From: Nevskia sp.
GTDB taxonomy: Bacteria; Pseudomonadota; Gammaproteobacteria; Nevskiales; Nevskiaceae
DNA length: 33,085 nucleotides
Assembly: GCF_023266035.1 (NCBI RefSeq)
Contig: NZ_JAHFRY010000034.1
Span: forward strand, 1-33,085
Direction: 5' to 3'
Below are positions 33,029 through 33,085 of this stretch, one piece after another. The position numbers and the translations under genes were made by a program. Positions within the stretch are counted from its first letter, which is position 1. The number at the start of each line of letters is the position of its first letter. The notes below the pieces were generated by a model. It did no database searches and had not been told where the DNA came from. It saw only the letters and a list, made by a program, of their open reading frames with translations.

Positions 33029-33085
33029 CACCGCACCTTCAGAGTAGACAGGCCGATCAGCACGAGAATCAGCGTGATGATCCAG
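33028..33085 (-). CDS. mraY: MraY, C-terminal end (gene enters from beyond the window)
   Basis: The last 18 codons read WIITLILVLIGLSTLKVR and then stop. This is the conserved end of phospho-N-acetylmuramoyl-pentapeptide transferase (E. coli ends in a nearly identical LIGLATLKVR), the membrane enzyme that makes lipid I. The stop codon overlaps the murD ATG by one base, and mraY-murD is the standard dcw order. The rest of the gene lies outside, so intactness cannot be judged. Confidence 0.88.
   Translation of the reverse strand, partial: WIITLILVLIGLSTLKVR

Overview
The window is GC-rich, gene-dense bacterial chromosome. It is dominated by the division and cell-wall (dcw) cluster on the minus strand. 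Gene content and order (mraY-murD-ftsW-murG-murC-murB-ddlB-ftsQ-ftsA-ftsZ-lpxC, then DciA/M23/secA/argJ, a MutT-ThiE-type fusion, and pilD-coaE-zapD-yacG) match a gammaproteobacterium, with the layout known from Pseudomonas and Xanthomonas relatives. ZapD, LpxC, PlsB, FtsQ and a TonB-dependent receptor show a Gram-negative envelope. A Nevskiales- or Xanthomonadales-like lineage is my guess only; no rRNA or tRNA is present to settle it.

Layout. (1) 1-2959, minus strand: a TetR regulator, a secreted SMP-30-like beta-propeller protein overlapping a full-length ModE molybdate regulator, and the first 77 codons of a TonB-dependent receptor. The last three could be one transcription unit concerned with an oxyanion or metal. 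(2) 3138-4742: a small DUF4124 protein, a PspC-domain membrane protein and an FKBP-type lipoprotein isomerase with a clear terminator. (3) 4824-11234: plsB (glycerophospholipid synthesis), diverging from a POT peptide/proton symporter that is followed by an M2 peptidyl-dipeptidase lipoprotein. (4) 11409-13933: pilD-coaE-zapD-yacG. (5) 13958-17053: the Nudix/ThiE-like fusion (minus), a dienelactone-hydrolase-family protein (plus) and argJ (minus). argJ is bracketed by two related hairpin-forming intergenic repeats. (6) 17139-22326: secA, an M23 peptidase, dciA (plus) and lpxC. (7) 22581-33085: ftsZ and the dcw genes back to the last 18 codons of mraY.

From mraY to ftsA every neighbouring pair of genes overlaps by 1-8 bases, so the cluster reads as one translationally coupled message supplying lipid II precursors (MurD, MurC, MurB, DdlB, MraY, MurG), the septal glycosyltransferase FtsW and the divisome proteins FtsQ and FtsA. 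ftsZ is set apart by a 178-base gap holding a hairpin, and ZapD, encoded elsewhere in the window, bundles FtsZ filaments. LpxC, SecA, FKBP and PlsB add lipid A, secretion, folding and phospholipid functions, so most of the window serves envelope growth.

I found no CRISPR array, transposase, phage gene, rRNA or tRNA, and no clear candidate for an unknown multi-gene system. The least ordinary signals are the repeat pair around argJ (its start codon abuts the repeat and has no Shine-Dalgarno), the ModE/TonB-receptor neighbourhood, a nested palindrome in front of the TetR gene, and a 10-bp inverted repeat ahead of secA.
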